In this document: in pieces, positions 24,415 to 33,703 of the stretch | Numbering within the stretch: the first letter of the stretch is position 1 | Layout: every line of letters starts with the position of its first letter | Assembly: GCA_035301485.1 (NCBI GenBank) | Contig: DATGUF010000013.1 | Span: forward strand, 1-64,000 | Source: CALEAR01 sp035301485 | GTDB lineage: Bacteria > Pseudomonadota > Gammaproteobacteria > Pseudomonadales > Alcanivoracaceae | DNA length: 64,000 bases | Reading direction: 5' to 3' | Translations under genes and position numbers: made by a program | Notes under the pieces: model-generated | The model's database searches: none | The model's input: the letters and a program-made list of their open reading frames with translations, nothing else | Told to the model about the DNA's origin: nothing

Positions 24415-25257
24415 ATTAAACGCTTATTTTCCAGTGCACCTAAACCTGGCTACCGGCTTTTGTTGGTGGCCTTGGTGAGTTGTGCCTTCATGTTTGCCGA
24501 TTTACGCACGGCGCACCTAGAAAAGCCGCGCCATTTAGCTTCCTACCTCATGACGCCCATCCACTACGTGGCCCACCTACCTAGCGGGGCTTATAACTGG
24601 ACCACCGAGCAAACTAAAAGCCGCACTGAGCTATTAGCTGAAAATACGATGATGCGGCGGCAGTTACTTGTGTTGCAGCAACGGGTGCAAAAATTTGCCA
24701 CTCTAGAAGCTGAAAATGTACGTTTACACCAGTTGTTGAATTCTGCTGCAAAACTAGAAACCAATGTGCTCGCCGCACAAATTATTGGTATCGACCCAGA
24801 TATTAGCCGTCAAGAACTCGTGATAAACAAAGGGTCACGAGATAACGTATATCGTGGCCAAGCAGTATTAGACGCGGAAGGGTTGTTGGGGCAAGTGGTG
24901 GAAGTAGGCCCTTATACCTCTAGGGTGTTGTTAATTACCGATGCGAGCCATGCTTTGTCTGTGCAAGTTAATCGTAGTGGCGTGCGTGCCATTTTAAGTG
25001 GCAGTGGTAAAGCCGACCAATTGCGCTTGCTCTATGTGCCCAGCACAGCCGATATCAGAGAAGGTGATTTATTAGTGAGCACAGGGCTTGATAAGCGCTA
25101 TCCGGCAGGGTATCCCGTTGCACGGGTGGCTAGCTTGCGTCGCGATACGGGCTCACCCTTTATAACCGTGTTTGCTGCGCCTGAAGCCCACATCGAGAAA
25201 GTAACGCATGTTCTGCTGGTGTCTTCTGAAGAGATGGAGGGCAGCATTGATGAATGA
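24415..25257 (+). CDS. mreC: Rod shape-determining protein MreC (apparent ATT start)
   Basis: Bitopic inner-membrane protein of the elongasome, contacting MreB/MreD and PBP2. It has one N-terminal helix (about 15-33), a periplasmic coiled coil (about 55-95) and two beta domains (DIRVGD-like DIREGDLLV near 220). No ATG, GTG or TTG exists in frame between the stop at 24358 and a TTG at 24460 that lacks a ribosome site and would remove the cytoplasmic tail. GGAGG (24404-24408) lies six bases before ATT at 24415, and translation from there gives [M]KRLFSSAP, aligning with E. coli MKPIFSRGP. The ATT start is inferred; 280 residues. Confidence 0.88.
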   Translation: MKRLFSSAPKPGYRLLLVALVSCAFMFADLRTAHLEKPRHLASYLMTPIHYVAHLPSGAYNWTTEQTKSRTELLAENTMMRRQLLVLQQRVQKFATLEAENVRLHQLLNSAAKLETNVLAAQIIGIDPDISRQELVINKGSRDNVYRGQAVLDAEGLLGQVVEVGPYTSRVLLITDASHALSVQVNRSGVRAILSGSGKADQLRLLYVPSTADIREGDLLVSTGLDKRYPAGYPVARVASLRRDTGSPFITVFAAPEAHIEKVTHVLLVSSEEMEGSIDE

Positions 25258-25747
25258 ACGGCTGCATTACAGTTCTGGCAACCTCACCATTATTTTTAGT
25301 TTTTATATTGCAGCGGTGCTGCAAGTGTTGCCTTTGCCAGAAGCTGCCATGATGGGTAGGCCCATGTTTTTGGCGATGTTAGTGGTGTTCTGGGTACTAG
25401 CTTTGCCAGCGAGGTTTGGTGTGTTTATGGGTTTTTGCGTAGGGGTTTTCTCCGACGTACTACTCAATAATATTATCGGTGTTAATGGTTTGGCCTACGC
25501 TTTATTGGCTTATTTAACCTTGGCAAGCTATAAACGATTACGGGTGCAGAACCCTTTGCAGCAATCAGCAGTGGTGTTTTTATTGCTAGGCATTGCCCAA
25601 TATTGTGCTTATTTGTTGAAAATATTTTTAGGCCAAAACACTGTGTCACCCATGTTGACGCTGTTGCCTGTGCTAGCTTCCGCCATTTTGTGGCGGCCAG
25701 TGTTGCTGTTGTTACGCTGGTTGCAGCTGCGGTTTGGAGTACGTTAA
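25250..25747 (+). CDS. mreD: Rod shape-determining protein MreD
   Basis: Polytopic inner-membrane elongasome protein. The 165-residue protein has about five hydrophobic helices and the family pattern of an early cytoplasmic NERLHYSSGN tail and the FCVGVFSDVLLNNIIGVNGL segment. The ATG overlaps the mreC end by eight bases and has GGAGG ten bases upstream. Its stop overlaps the maf start (TAATG). Confidence 0.93.
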   Translation: MNERLHYSSGNLTIIFSFYIAAVLQVLPLPEAAMMGRPMFLAMLVVFWVLALPARFGVFMGFCVGVFSDVLLNNIIGVNGLAYALLAYLTLASYKRLRVQNPLQQSAVVFLLLGIAQYCAYLLKIFLGQNTVSPMLTLLPVLASAILWRPVLLLLRWLQLRFGVR

Positions 25748-26337
25748 TGCAACTGTTTTTAGCTTCTGGCTCGCCGCGTCGGCGCGAGCTGCTAACCCAA
25801 ATAGGGGTGCCTTTTACGTTAATGTCTGCGCCTGATATTGACGAAACACCGCTGCCTGGTGAGCATGGCGCGGATTACGTGCAACGGTTGGCGCTAGAAA
25901 AAGCACAAGCAGGCTGGCGCGCACTCACAACACAGGATGAAGCGTGTGTGCTCGGAGCAGATACTGTGGTGATGTATCAAGATCAATTGTTGGGCAAGCC
26001 CACAGATGCTCAACACGCAAAGGAAATACTAAGCTTTTTATCGGGCACGGCCCATCAAGTGTTAACCGGGGTTGCCCTTTGTGGCGAAGCAGGGTGCGAA
26101 GCATTCGTAAGTGTCACTGATGTCACTATGCGTCCTCTTTCAGCAGAGGATATCGCTCGTTATATCGCCACAGGGGAACCTTTCGATAAAGCGGGTGCCT
26201 ATGGTATTCAAGGTTATGGCGCTGCACTTATATCGGGCATTACAGGTTGCTATAGCACAGTAGTAGGGCTTCCGCTAGCAGAGACAGCGCACATGCTAGA
26301 GCGTGCAGGAGTACCTATTTGGCAAAACAATCCTTAA
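25747..26337 (+). CDS. maf: Maf/YhdE nucleoside triphosphate pyrophosphatase
   Basis: House-cleaning pyrophosphatase of the Maf family, probably the YhdE type acting on dTTP/UTP, judged by position next to mreD. The 196-residue protein has the SGSPRRRELL nucleotide-binding motif at residues 7-16 and GADTVVMYQ near 75. The start is fixed by the TAATG overlap with mreD. In most gammaproteobacteria RNase G (rng) follows. Here the next gene is yhdP, whose start lies inside the maf end. Confidence 0.94.
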   Translation: MQLFLASGSPRRRELLTQIGVPFTLMSAPDIDETPLPGEHGADYVQRLALEKAQAGWRALTTQDEACVLGADTVVMYQDQLLGKPTDAQHAKEILSFLSGTAHQVLTGVALCGEAGCEAFVSVTDVTMRPLSAEDIARYIATGEPFDKAGAYGIQGYGAALISGITGCYSTVVGLPLAETAHMLERAGVPIWQNNP

Positions 26338-29300
26338 CTTCCCCCCCTTCTTCTAAGCACTTCACAAAGAAGCTTTTCTGGTGGATCAGCCTTACTGCCA
26401 TGGTTGCCCTATTGCTGTTTGCAGCGGGTGCTCGTTATGCCATGCAGTGGATGCCCGAAGTGCAGCTGTATGCCGAACAGTATTTGTCTGAAGAGGTGGG
26501 CGCCAAGGTTAGTATTAAGTCCTTAGAAGGGCGAGTAGAGGGTTTTTACCCCGTTTTTGTTGTGCACGGGCTGACGGTGCAAACGCATGATGAAGGCAAA
26601 GCGCCCCTAGTGATTCAGCATGCAAAATTAACGGTGGATTGGTGGCGCTCTTTACTAAGCTTCAAGCTCAGAGCGAAACAGGTATGGCTGAGTGGCGCCG
26701 ATATTCATTTAATAATGGATGCCACAGGGCAAGTACGGTTGCGCGGTTGGAGCGCACAAGAGCACGAAGCGGTAGCCACCCCAGAGGATCTATTAGCGCT
26801 ACTTGAACTTGCTTATGGGCAGCAAAGCATTTTGCTCGAGAATATACGCGTGCGCTTTGAGTTGCCCGATGTGCCTGCTTTAGAAACCCATGATTTAACC
26901 GTGGCGCTCGTTAAGAAAAGAGGCAAACGCCATTTTGCAGCCTCGTTTAACGCAGTAGATGAGCCGCTGAGCTTTGATGTTAGGTTGAGGTTAGATAACC
27001 CCGCTACTCGATGGCATGAGCTGCAAGGAGCTGCCTACACCCGTTTGCAAGGCGAATACTTAGAACGTTGGTTGCCGTCACAATGGGTGCAAGGATACGT
27101 GCCTTTTCGTGTGAGTGGTGCCCTTGAACTATGGGGCGCACTTCAATCTAAAGGCACAGCTAATGTGGTGGCAGCACTAACAGACGGGCAATTTAGTGTG
27201 CGGCATCAAGAACAAGAGGGCGAATGGTTGCTTGATAACGCCTCTTTCTTGTTGGCCACGAAGCGTGATGAGCAAGGATATACCGCTCAGCTTGGGCATT
27301 TACGCGGGCACAGCGAAAAAGGGGGCGATTTTAATGTCGGCCCTGTTTCTTTGAAAACCAAGCACGAAAAAGAAGACGGTGAAGTAGCATGGTCATTGCG
27401 GGGCTCGAATGTGTCGGTGAGTGGCTTAGCGCGCCATGGCAAGGCATGGCCATTTACTTTGCCGGCTGTGGCGCATCAATTTTTTGCCTTGAATCCACAA
27501 GGCTATATCAACCAATTTGCACTAGAAGGTAAGGGGTACATGCCCACGGCCTTAAGCGCCCGTTTTACCGAAGTGGCAGCAGGCGATGAAGAAGGGCCCG
27601 TTAGTGTTGCCGGGGTTAGCGGTTGGTTGGCAGGCACAGAAAGTAAAGGGCTGCTTTTTGTGGAGCATGAGGCGGTTACGCTTACGTTGCCCGCAGTGTT
27701 TTCTGAAACGCTGCTAGCCAATGTGAAGGCGCCAATAGCGTGGCAAAAAAACGAAGAAGGCTGGCAGTTAACCTCGGGCTTAGTAAAGCTAACTAACGAA
27801 GACGTGGCAGCAGGTGAAGCCTCCTTTAAGCTCTTGTGGCCCCAAGAAGCATTGCCGCAATTGCAACTTGAGGGCGAAATAAGTGCCGCAAAAGTGGCGG
27901 CAGCAGCACGTTATATACCCCTGAAAAAATTGCCACCAACAGTCAGTGATTGGCTAGCCCATGCGTTTATCGACGGGCATTTGCCCATCGGCACCTTTTC
28001 ATATGATGGTGCCATTCGTGCTGTGGATGGGGTCCCCATGGAACGCGATTTCATCATGTATTTTGATGTGCTGAATACAGAGCTTAATGTGGCGCGGGGC
28101 TGGCCTCACTTTCAACAAGTGGGAGGGTTGGTACGTGTGGCTATTACCCCACAAGGTATTGAAGTGGTGGGCAATGATTTAACTGCGCAGTACCTAGGGC
28201 AAGCCCTTTCTGCTGTGGCGCTGGATATCCAAGGCAGCCGTGATATTCCCACAGCTTTATCTGCACGCGGGCACTTTCAGGGCGGTATAAACAGCTTAAA
28301 CCAGTTGTTTAATGACACGCCCATTAAGCGTCATATTCCATCACAAATGGCAGAATGGGAGTTTAGCCAAGGCACCACAGAGGGTGAGTTAGCGCTGAAA
28401 ATACCCTTGCATCCTCAAGCCCCTAAATTAGAGGTAGGTGTGCAGGGGCATTTTGCAAACGCTACGATGCGCTCGCCAACACTCAACTTAGCCGTCACTG
28501 GGCTTACCGGTGATGGGGCTTTTGGCCTTGTTGAGGGCTTTCGGTCTGATAGCTTTACAGGTGTACTGTTAGGAGAGCCCATAACGGGCCGCGCCACTAG
28601 CAACCGCGATCTCACCCACGTTACGTTTGCCGGTGCAACCAGTATTGCCGCCTTACAACGTTGGCAGCAGCAACCTTGGCTTCAGTATGTGCGTGGCACT
28701 TTGCCTTATCAGTTCTCGCTCACTGTTCCTCGTCGGAAAAACCACCAGGTGGCTTGGCGGTTGTTTTCCGATATGCAGGGCACAGAATTGCTGTTACCGG
28801 CGCCATTTAAAAAACCAGCGTACCTAAAGCTTCTCCTTAATGTGTCTTGGCGCAAGCAAAGCCCTCAACGCCAACACTTGCAAGTGCGCGCCCAAAAAAT
28901 GTTGCAAGGCGAGTTTGCGTTAGTAGAAGGCGGGCTAGAGCGTGGCAATGTGCGTTTAGGCGGTGCCAGCGCTGTGTTGCCAACCTCAGGTTTTGTGTTA
29001 GATGGCGCTATCGAAACGTTGAATGTAACGGAGTGGGCGAAAGTGCTGCAGGCGGCTAATAAACAAGGCACGGTTTCAGCATGGCCTACCCTACAGGCTG
29101 ATTTGGCCATTAATAATTTACGCTTAGGCGATGTGGGCGACGTGGGAAAAGCCAAGCTAGGTGTTAAAGAAACACGGGATGCTTGGGATATACGGTTGCG
29201 TAGTGAAAATATTACGGGTGAACTGTGGTTGCCTAAGGGCTATCAATTACGTGGTGAACGGCCCTTAACGGCTAATGTGGAAGAAATTCGTTGGCCCTTC

Positions 29301-30212
29301 AATAACCGCACTCATTCCATTGGCGTATTTGATCAGCAGAAAACAGGCAAAGCAGGCATTACAGCACATCAACTCCCCATCGCAGATGTGCGCGTAGGTA
29401 GAGCGCTGCTGCAAGGTAAAAACCTTGGTAGCTGGCAAGCGCAGCTGCGGCCATACCAGTACGGTACTCGCTTCTCTGCTCTGCAAGGGCGTTGGCAAGG
29501 TACTAAGCTCACAGGCGAAATGACTTGGCTGCAGCAAAGTGGCACACAGGAAGAAACCAATATTGATGCTGTAGTAAACAGCCATCGGCTTGAAGACACG
29601 TTAGCGAGTGTAGGGTTGAAAGGTTTCTTAGAGGGTGAAAAAGGAGGCATCACACTACAAGCCCGTTGGCTAGGGAACCCAACTGCGTTTGATTATCGTA
29701 AGCTTTACGGCAAGGCTAGCATTAAAGCAGAGAACGCTTATTTGCCAGATAGTAGTAAACATACATCTGCTTTACGTATGCTTGGCGTGTTGAATGTGGG
29801 GCATACGCTAGGGCGTCGCCTACGGTTAGATTTCTCTGATGTGGTGCAAAAAGGGTTAGTGGTTGATAAGTTAAGCGGCGATTATCGTTTGGCGGGCCCA
29901 TTGCTCAGCACAACCAGTTTGCGCCTGGTATCGCCATCAGCCGAGTTTAGTGTGGCGGGGCAACTGAATTTAGAAACAGGTGAGCTAGATAGCGGGGTAG
30001 AAGTTACCTTGCCTTTATCTAGTAATCTTTATGCGGGTTGTTTAGCTGGGCCGGCGGTGTGTGCCGGCGCTTTTGTTATAGAGCGCTTGTGGGGCAGTCG
30101 TTTAGAAAAAATAACCTCAATGGAATACCAAGTAACAGGGCCTTGGCAGAACCCCAAGGTAGACGATGTGAACGGCATTTATAAACGCAAACGCTCACAA
30201 TATGAGCGTTGA
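26319..30212 (+). CDS. yhdP: YhdP, AsmA-like phospholipid transport protein
   Basis: Very large inner-membrane-anchored protein of 1297 residues (E. coli 1266). With TamB and YdbH it carries phospholipids to the outer membrane through a long periplasmic beta-groove. It has one N-terminal helix (about 20-45), then repeated beta-rich AsmA-like/DUF3971 segments. The C-terminal AsmA-2 part contains LRMLGVLNVGHTLGRRL near 1150. It starts at TTG 26319 with AGGAG seven bases upstream; the next ATG (26400) would cut into the membrane anchor. It overlaps maf by 19 bases. Confidence 0.92.
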   Translation: MAKQSLTSPPSSKHFTKKLFWWISLTAMVALLLFAAGARYAMQWMPEVQLYAEQYLSEEVGAKVSIKSLEGRVEGFYPVFVVHGLTVQTHDEGKAPLVIQHAKLTVDWWRSLLSFKLRAKQVWLSGADIHLIMDATGQVRLRGWSAQEHEAVATPEDLLALLELAYGQQSILLENIRVRFELPDVPALETHDLTVALVKKRGKRHFAASFNAVDEPLSFDVRLRLDNPATRWHELQGAAYTRLQGEYLERWLPSQWVQGYVPFRVSGALELWGALQSKGTANVVAALTDGQFSVRHQEQEGEWLLDNASFLLATKRDEQGYTAQLGHLRGHSEKGGDFNVGPVSLKTKHEKEDGEVAWSLRGSNVSVSGLARHGKAWPFTLPAVAHQFFALNPQGYINQFALEGKGYMPTALSARFTEVAAGDEEGPVSVAGVSGWLAGTESKGLLFVEHEAVTLTLPAVFSETLLANVKAPIAWQKNEEGWQLTSGLVKLTNEDVAAGEASFKLLWPQEALPQLQLEGEISAAKVAAAARYIPLKKLPPTVSDWLAHAFIDGHLPIGTFSYDGAIRAVDGVPMERDFIMYFDVLNTELNVARGWPHFQQVGGLVRVAITPQGIEVVGNDLTAQYLGQALSAVALDIQGSRDIPTALSARGHFQGGINSLNQLFNDTPIKRHIPSQMAEWEFSQGTTEGELALKIPLHPQAPKLEVGVQGHFANATMRSPTLNLAVTGLTGDGAFGLVEGFRSDSFTGVLLGEPITGRATSNRDLTHVTFAGATSIAALQRWQQQPWLQYVRGTLPYQFSLTVPRRKNHQVAWRLFSDMQGTELLLPAPFKKPAYLKLLLNVSWRKQSPQRQHLQVRAQKMLQGEFALVEGGLERGNVRLGGASAVLPTSGFVLDGAIETLNVTEWAKVLQAANKQGTVSAWPTLQADLAINNLRLGDVGDVGKAKLGVKETRDAWDIRLRSENITGELWLPKGYQLRGERPLTANVEEIRWPFNNRTHSIGVFDQQKTGKAGITAHQLPIADVRVGRALLQGKNLGSWQAQLRPYQYGTRFSALQGRWQGTKLTGEMTWLQQSGTQEETNIDAVVNSHRLEDTLASVGLKGFLEGEKGGITLQARWLGNPTAFDYRKLYGKASIKAENAYLPDSSKHTSALRMLGVLNVGHTLGRRLRLDFSDVVQKGLVVDKLSGDYRLAGPLLSTTSLRLVSPSAEFSVAGQLNLETGELDSGVEVTLPLSSNLYAGCLAGPAVCAGAFVIERLWGSRLEKITSMEYQVTGPWQNPKVDDVNGIYKRKRSQYER

Positions 30213-30241
30213 GTGAAACACTAATGTGGGAGTACTAGGAA

Positions 30242-31687
30242 GTGTCTGATTCCTTGATGCAGCAAGCAGAAGCGGTGTTATTGGCACCCGAAGCGTTATC
30301 AAGATCGTCATTGGAGAAATTGCTTAGCTCGGTGGCTGGCCCACAAACAGATTTTGCTGATGTGTTCATGCAGCATAGCCGGCATGAAGGCTGGGTGTTA
30401 GAAAATGGCATTGTGCGCAATGCGAGCTTTAATTTAGAGCGTGGCGCAGGCATAAGAGTGGTGAGTGGCGAGCAAACAGGTTTTGCTTACACGGATGAGC
30501 TTTCTATGGCTGCCCTCACTAAAGTGGCTGCGGCAGCTGGCGGTATTGTGCGCCAGGGGCAGTCGGGCACTGTGCCCGCCTTAACCGCTCAGCGTATACA
30601 ACCGCTGTACAGTGCTGCAGACCCTATTACAGGGTGGGATGCAGAGCAGAAGGTGGCTTTATTACAACGTTTAGACCGCTTAGCGCGTTCCATCGATCCT
30701 GCTGTTGCTGAAGTATCCGTATCATTGTCTGCTGTGCACGATACTATTTTAGTGGCGGCCACCGATGGCACTTTTGGTGCTGATGTGCGGCCCTTAGTAA
30801 GATTAAACGTGTCGGTAGTGGCAGAGCGTAACGGCCGCCGTGAAAGCGGCAGCTCAGGTGGCGGCGGGCGCGTTGCCTATGATTGGCTGCTAGCTGAAGG
30901 GCGTGCAGAGGCTTGGGTGCATGAAGCAGTGCGCTTGGCACTTGTTAATTTAGATGCGCAGCAAGCGCCCGCTGGTGTGTTCCCAGTAGTGTTGGGTGCA
31001 GGTTGGCCCGGTGTGCTTTTGCATGAAGCCGTGGGGCACGGCTTAGAAGGTGATTTCAACCGCAAAGGCACCTCCGTATATGCGCGCCAAATGGGTGAAA
31101 TGGTGGCGTCGCCCCTGTGTACTGTTGTTGATGACGGCACCATGGCAGGCCGCCGAGGCTCGTTGACCATTGATGACGAAGGAACCCCCACGGCAGTGAA
31201 CACACTGATTGAAAATGGGCGTTTAGTGAAGTACATGCAAGACAAGCACAATGCCCGTTTGAGTGGCAATGCTGTTACAGGCAATGGCCGGCGCGAATCT
31301 TATTCGTACTTGCCCATGCCGCGCATGACAAATACCTATATGTTGCCCGGGGAATCTGAACCGGAAGAAATTTTGGCGTCTTTGGATAAGGGCCTCTATG
31401 CCGTTAACTTTGGCGGTGGCCAAGTGGATATTACTTCTGGGCGTTTTGTGTTTTCCACAAGCGAAGCTTATTGGGTTGAAAACGGTAAGATCCAATATCC
31501 AGTAAAAGGCGCAACGTTAATGGGCAGCGGCGCTGAAGTGATGCGCGCTATTTCCATGGTGGGCAACGATTTAGCGTTGGATTCTGGTGTTGGTGTATGT
31601 GGCAAAGATGGCCAGTCGGTACCCGTTGGCGTAGGGCAGCCTACCTTGCGTGTAGATGCCTTAACAGTGGGCGGCACCGCCTCTTAG
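30242..31687 (+). CDS. tldD: Metalloprotease TldD
   Basis: Catalytic subunit of the TldD/TldE heterodimer, a zinc protease that trims unfolded peptides such as microcin B17 precursor and CcdA. The 481-residue protein contains the HEAVGH zinc motif at 261-266. It starts at GTG 30242 after the yhdP end, as in E. coli and Pseudomonas. The nitrilase-family gene that often sits between them in Pseudomonas is absent. Its partner pmbA lies just beyond the oppositely oriented darP. Confidence 0.96.
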   Translation: MSDSLMQQAEAVLLAPEALSRSSLEKLLSSVAGPQTDFADVFMQHSRHEGWVLENGIVRNASFNLERGAGIRVVSGEQTGFAYTDELSMAALTKVAAAAGGIVRQGQSGTVPALTAQRIQPLYSAADPITGWDAEQKVALLQRLDRLARSIDPAVAEVSVSLSAVHDTILVAATDGTFGADVRPLVRLNVSVVAERNGRRESGSSGGGGRVAYDWLLAEGRAEAWVHEAVRLALVNLDAQQAPAGVFPVVLGAGWPGVLLHEAVGHGLEGDFNRKGTSVYARQMGEMVASPLCTVVDDGTMAGRRGSLTIDDEGTPTAVNTLIENGRLVKYMQDKHNARLSGNAVTGNGRRESYSYLPMPRMTNTYMLPGESEPEEILASLDKGLYAVNFGGGQVDITSGRFVFSTSEAYWVENGKIQYPVKGATLMGSGAEVMRAISMVGNDLALDSGVGVCGKDGQSVPVGVGQPTLRVDALTVGGTAS

Positions 31688-31694
31688 GCGGTGC
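31674..31694. repeat. Hairpin spanning the tldD stop
   Basis: Perfect eight-base arms (31674-31681 / 31687-31694) with the tldD stop in or near the loop. No T-run on either strand. It lies between the convergent tldD and darP. Confidence 0.4.
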
Positions 31695-31705
31695 AAGAAC
31701 TGAGA

Positions 31706-32236
31706 TTAGTAAAGAGGCGCCTGCTGATCTAGCTCGTGCAGGTATTGGTGTAAGCGGCGCCTTTCGTGTTTGTGTTTATCACGCTCGGCCTTGCTGGTAT
31801 CTGCTCCGGCAGCAGGCGTTGCGTTGATAAGGTGGCGTAGCAGCTGGCGCAGTTGTTGGCGGTTACCATGGGGGTAAGTGTCCATGATCTCGTTAAACAC
31901 TGTGGGCAGCTCCTCGGCATCTTCTTCTACACGTTGGATCCATTTTTGTAGGCGTTGCTGGCGCAGCGGATCAGTTAAAGCAGCCAGTGCGTCTTCGATG
32001 TGGTAGTGGTCTGTTTCGCGCACTAAGCGGCCAATGTAAGAAGCATGCCGGCGTCGCGCCTCATGAGAACGAATGCGGCGTGCTTCATCAAGGCCAGCCT
32101 GCAACGAATCATTAAGAGGCAGGCGCGCTAATTGCTCCGGCGTAAGCGCCATGAGCTTAATACCAAGTTCTTGTAAGGCGGTTGCTTCGCGTTTAAAAGC
32201 GCTTCTGCTTTGCGTGTTGTCAAAATCATCGTTCAT
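31706..32236 (-). CDS. darP: Ribosome biogenesis factor DarP (YjgA, DUF615)
   Basis: 50S-assembly factor (dual-action ribosomal maturation protein) that binds late large-subunit intermediates. The 176-residue protein is highly charged and helical, beginning MNDDFDN, with SRSAFKREATALQELG and LPLNDSLQAGLDEARRIRSH, both family hallmarks. The ATG at 32236 is preferred over a start 19 codons upstream because of AGGGC upstream and the family N-terminus. Divergent from pmbA, as in E. coli. Confidence 0.93.
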   Translation of the reverse strand: MNDDFDNTQSRSAFKREATALQELGIKLMALTPEQLARLPLNDSLQAGLDEARRIRSHEARRRHASYIGRLVRETDHYHIEDALAALTDPLRQQRLQKWIQRVEEDAEELPTVFNEIMDTYPHGNRQQLRQLLRHLINATPAAGADTSKAERDKHKHERRRLHQYLHELDQQAPLY

Positions 32237-32286
32237 AAATAAGCCCTTCGTAAGGGTCGGAAATAAAGAATAGGAATAGGCGTTAC

Positions 32287-33666
32287 ATGACAAATAAAAA
32301 GCACACCGTTGCTGCTAACGGCACCATGGCTGCGCCCTCACAGGCGGAGCTCGGCCAGCTTAAGCAACAAGTGGAGAGTATTCTAGCAGAAGCACAGCGC
32401 CAAGGTGCGACTGCGGCAGAGGTAAATATTGGGCAAGGTATTGGTTTATCTGCGGGCGTGCGCTTAGGTGAAGTGGAAACGCTTGAATTCCATCGCGACC
32501 GCGGCGTATCGCTAACGGTTTATTTAGACCAGTGTTCGGGTTCAGCCAGTAGCACGGACACATCGCCTGAAAGCATTCGCGAAACAGTGGCTGCAGCGCT
32601 CGCCATTGCTAAGCATACCGGGGCAGATGAAGCCAGTGGTTTGGCGCACCCAGAGCAGTTGGCAGATGCCAATGCCTTACCCGATTTAGATTTATGCCAC
32701 GAATGGGCCATTACGCCAGAGCAAGCTATCGCGATAGCACTGCAGTGTGAAGAAGCGGGGCGGCAAGATGCGCGCATTGTGAACTCTGAAGGTGCGCAGG
32801 TAAGCGTCAACATGAGTACGCGAGCTTATGGTAATAGCGAAGGCTTTGTGGCGGCTTACAATAGCTCGCGGCATGGGCTTTCTTGTGTATTAGTGGCAGA
32901 GCAAGATGGCCAAATGCAGCGCGATTATTATTACGATAGCCATCGTGTACCAAGTGAATTAATGGCGCCTGAAGCTATTGGTGCCGAAGCGGCACGCCGC
33001 ACATTGGCGCGTTTGGGGGCGCAACGTCCTGCCACGGGGCAATGGCCCGTTTTGTTTGCGGCCGATGTAGCGAAAGGAGTGCTTGGTCACTTGGTAAGGG
33101 CCATTAGCGGTGCCGCGCTATACCGTAAGGCGAGCTTTTTGCTCGATCGTCTTGGCACCACCGTGATGCCTGAGTGGGTTACCTTGGGCGAGCAGCCACA
33201 TATTAAGCAAGGGGCGGCTTCTGCACCGTTTGACAGTGATGGTTTGCCAACGCGGGCGCAAAATTTTGTTGAGGATGGAGTGCTAACTCAATATGCGTTG
33301 AGCCTGTATTCAGCACGTCGCCTCGGTATGCAGCCAACTGGTAACGGCGGTGGTGTGCGTAATTTAGTGATGCCTGCGGGTGATGCGTCTTTAGCGGAGT
33401 TATGCCAACGCATGGGCACAGGTGTGCTCGTGACGGAAGTAATGGGGCAGGGCGTAAATATTGTGACGGGTGATTATTCTCGTGGTGCCGCTGGTTTTTG
33501 GGTGGAGAATGGAGTGATTAGCCATCCCATTGAAGAGTTCACTATTGCGGGCAACCTTACTGATATGCTGTTGGGCATCCAAGCAGTAGGGCACGATGTG
33601 GATAAAAGAGGCGGCATTCAAACAGGAAGCATATTAATGTCGCCGATGACCATCGCAGGGCAGTAA
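32287..33666 (+). CDS. pmbA: TldE/PmbA, non-catalytic partner of TldD
   Basis: TldE (PmbA) subunit of the TldD/E protease. The 459-residue protein shares the TldD fold but has no HExxxH motif. Family features include GVRLGEVETLEFHRDRGV near 60 and the C-terminal GFWVENGVISHPIEEFTIAGNL segment. The ATG at 32287 has an AGGA-type ribosome site. Short divergent region with darP. Confidence 0.95.
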   Translation: MTNKKHTVAANGTMAAPSQAELGQLKQQVESILAEAQRQGATAAEVNIGQGIGLSAGVRLGEVETLEFHRDRGVSLTVYLDQCSGSASSTDTSPESIRETVAAALAIAKHTGADEASGLAHPEQLADANALPDLDLCHEWAITPEQAIAIALQCEEAGRQDARIVNSEGAQVSVNMSTRAYGNSEGFVAAYNSSRHGLSCVLVAEQDGQMQRDYYYDSHRVPSELMAPEAIGAEAARRTLARLGAQRPATGQWPVLFAADVAKGVLGHLVRAISGAALYRKASFLLDRLGTTVMPEWVTLGEQPHIKQGAASAPFDSDGLPTRAQNFVEDGVLTQYALSLYSARRLGMQPTGNGGGVRNLVMPAGDASLAELCQRMGTGVLVTEVMGQGVNIVTGDYSRGAAGFWVENGVISHPIEEFTIAGNLTDMLLGIQAVGHDVDKRGGIQTGSILMSPMTIAGQ

Positions 33667-33673
33667 TGCTTAT

Positions 33674-33703
33674 ATTCTGCTGAGGGTTATTCCTCAGCAG
33701 AAT
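33674..33703. repeat. Twelve-base inverted repeat at the pmbA / rapZ convergent ends
   Basis: Perfect arms 33674-33685 and 33692-33703 with a six-base loop. The right part is the last coding bases of rapZ. It could terminate pmbA or protect both 3' ends. No T-run. Confidence 0.45.

Noticed and set aside
24460..25257. TTG start for mreC at 24460
   Set aside because: No ribosome site, and it would remove the conserved cytoplasmic tail and part of the membrane helix border; ATT at 24415 fits better.
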